Source: Desulfobacteraceae bacterium (GTDB lineage Bacteria > Desulfobacterota > Syntrophobacteria > BM002). Taken from it: a stretch of 5,748 bases of DNA. Positions 5,701 through 5,748 of this stretch are shown here, piece by piece. Location of the stretch: assembly GCA_002899795.1 (NCBI GenBank), contig PPDG01000576.1, positions 1 through 5,748 on the forward strand. The letters are read 5' to 3'. The translations under genes were made by a program, and so were the position numbers. The stretch's first letter is position 1. Each line of letters begins with the position of its first letter. The notes beneath the pieces were generated by a model that did not search any database, had not been told where the DNA came from, and worked only from the letters and a program-made list of their open reading frames with translations.

Positions 5701-5737
5701 GCGAAGAGTGAATTAAAGTATGTAATCTACACTCTCG
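5701..5737 (-). repeat. Palindromic intergenic repeat, copy 3 (inverted)
   Basis: An inverted copy of the repeat at 112-149 and 1944-1988. On the minus strand its core (5729-5711) matches the 19-nt core at 17 of 19 positions. The arms CGAGAGTG and CACTCTTCG differ from copy 1 on both sides in a way that keeps pairing. It lies upstream of the promoter of the GntH-like gene, close to the window edge. Confidence 0.7.
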
Positions 5738-5748
5738 GAAGACCATTG

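Noticed and set aside
5687..5716. AAGGAGGT on the plus strand near the right edge as the SD of a rightward gene
   Set aside because: The following GTG (5708) reads GTG-AAT-TAA and stops at once, and the site runs into repeat copy 3.

Overview
The window carries four genes, all on the minus strand and all separated by sizeable non-coding gaps. In transcription order they are: a membrane-anchored metallo-beta-lactamase (MBL)-fold hydrolase resembling the family annotated as guanitoxin-type GntH (4286-5578); an exported MBL-fold hydrolase (3063-3974); an OsmC/Ohr-type redox protein (2174-2725); and an M48 metallopeptidase lipoprotein with C-terminal TPR-like helices (276-1622). Three of the four have a clear stem-loop beyond the stop codon, and three have a TTGACA-type promoter with a 16-nt spacer. 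They therefore look like independent transcription units rather than an operon.

The most notable item is the OsmC-type gene. A naive reading splits it into two adjacent small genes (2441-2725 and 2174-2440) separated by one in-frame TGA. That TGA falls exactly where OsmC proteins have their reactive cysteine (ANPVEHLLNALAT-TGA-MTTTMVYHAAVRGI). A 7-bp hairpin with a 5-nt loop starts 22 nt after the TGA and has a G at the second loop position, as expected for a bacterial SECIS element. I therefore annotate one 183-residue selenoprotein with selenocysteine at residue 95. It has no cysteine anywhere.

The organism is a bacterium with Shine-Dalgarno (SD) initiation, Tat and lipoprotein export, and probably selenocysteine decoding. 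Sec-containing OsmC-like proteins are known mainly from selenoprotein-rich deltaproteobacteria (Desulfobacterota), so that group is my best guess; nothing else in the window fixes the taxon.

Region by region. 1-275: a palindromic repeat and the terminator of the M48 gene. 276-1622: M48 gene. 1623-2173: no convincing gene, a second repeat copy and a bidirectional terminator. 2174-2725: selenoprotein. 2726-3062: its promoter and a nested GC-rich palindrome. 3063-3974: secreted MBL hydrolase. 3975-4285: its promoter, a small inverted repeat, and the terminator of the next gene. 4286-5578: GntH-like MBL protein, visibly richer in GC than its neighbours. 5579-5748: its promoter, a G9 run and a third, inverted repeat copy.

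How the genes work together is uncertain. Envelope protein quality control (M48), peroxide or thiol-reactive chemistry (OsmC) and two exported or anchored MBL hydrolases are compatible with envelope and stress functions, but the sequence shows no direct pathway link. One concrete link is a 14-nt sequence shared over the -10 regions of the two MBL promoters.
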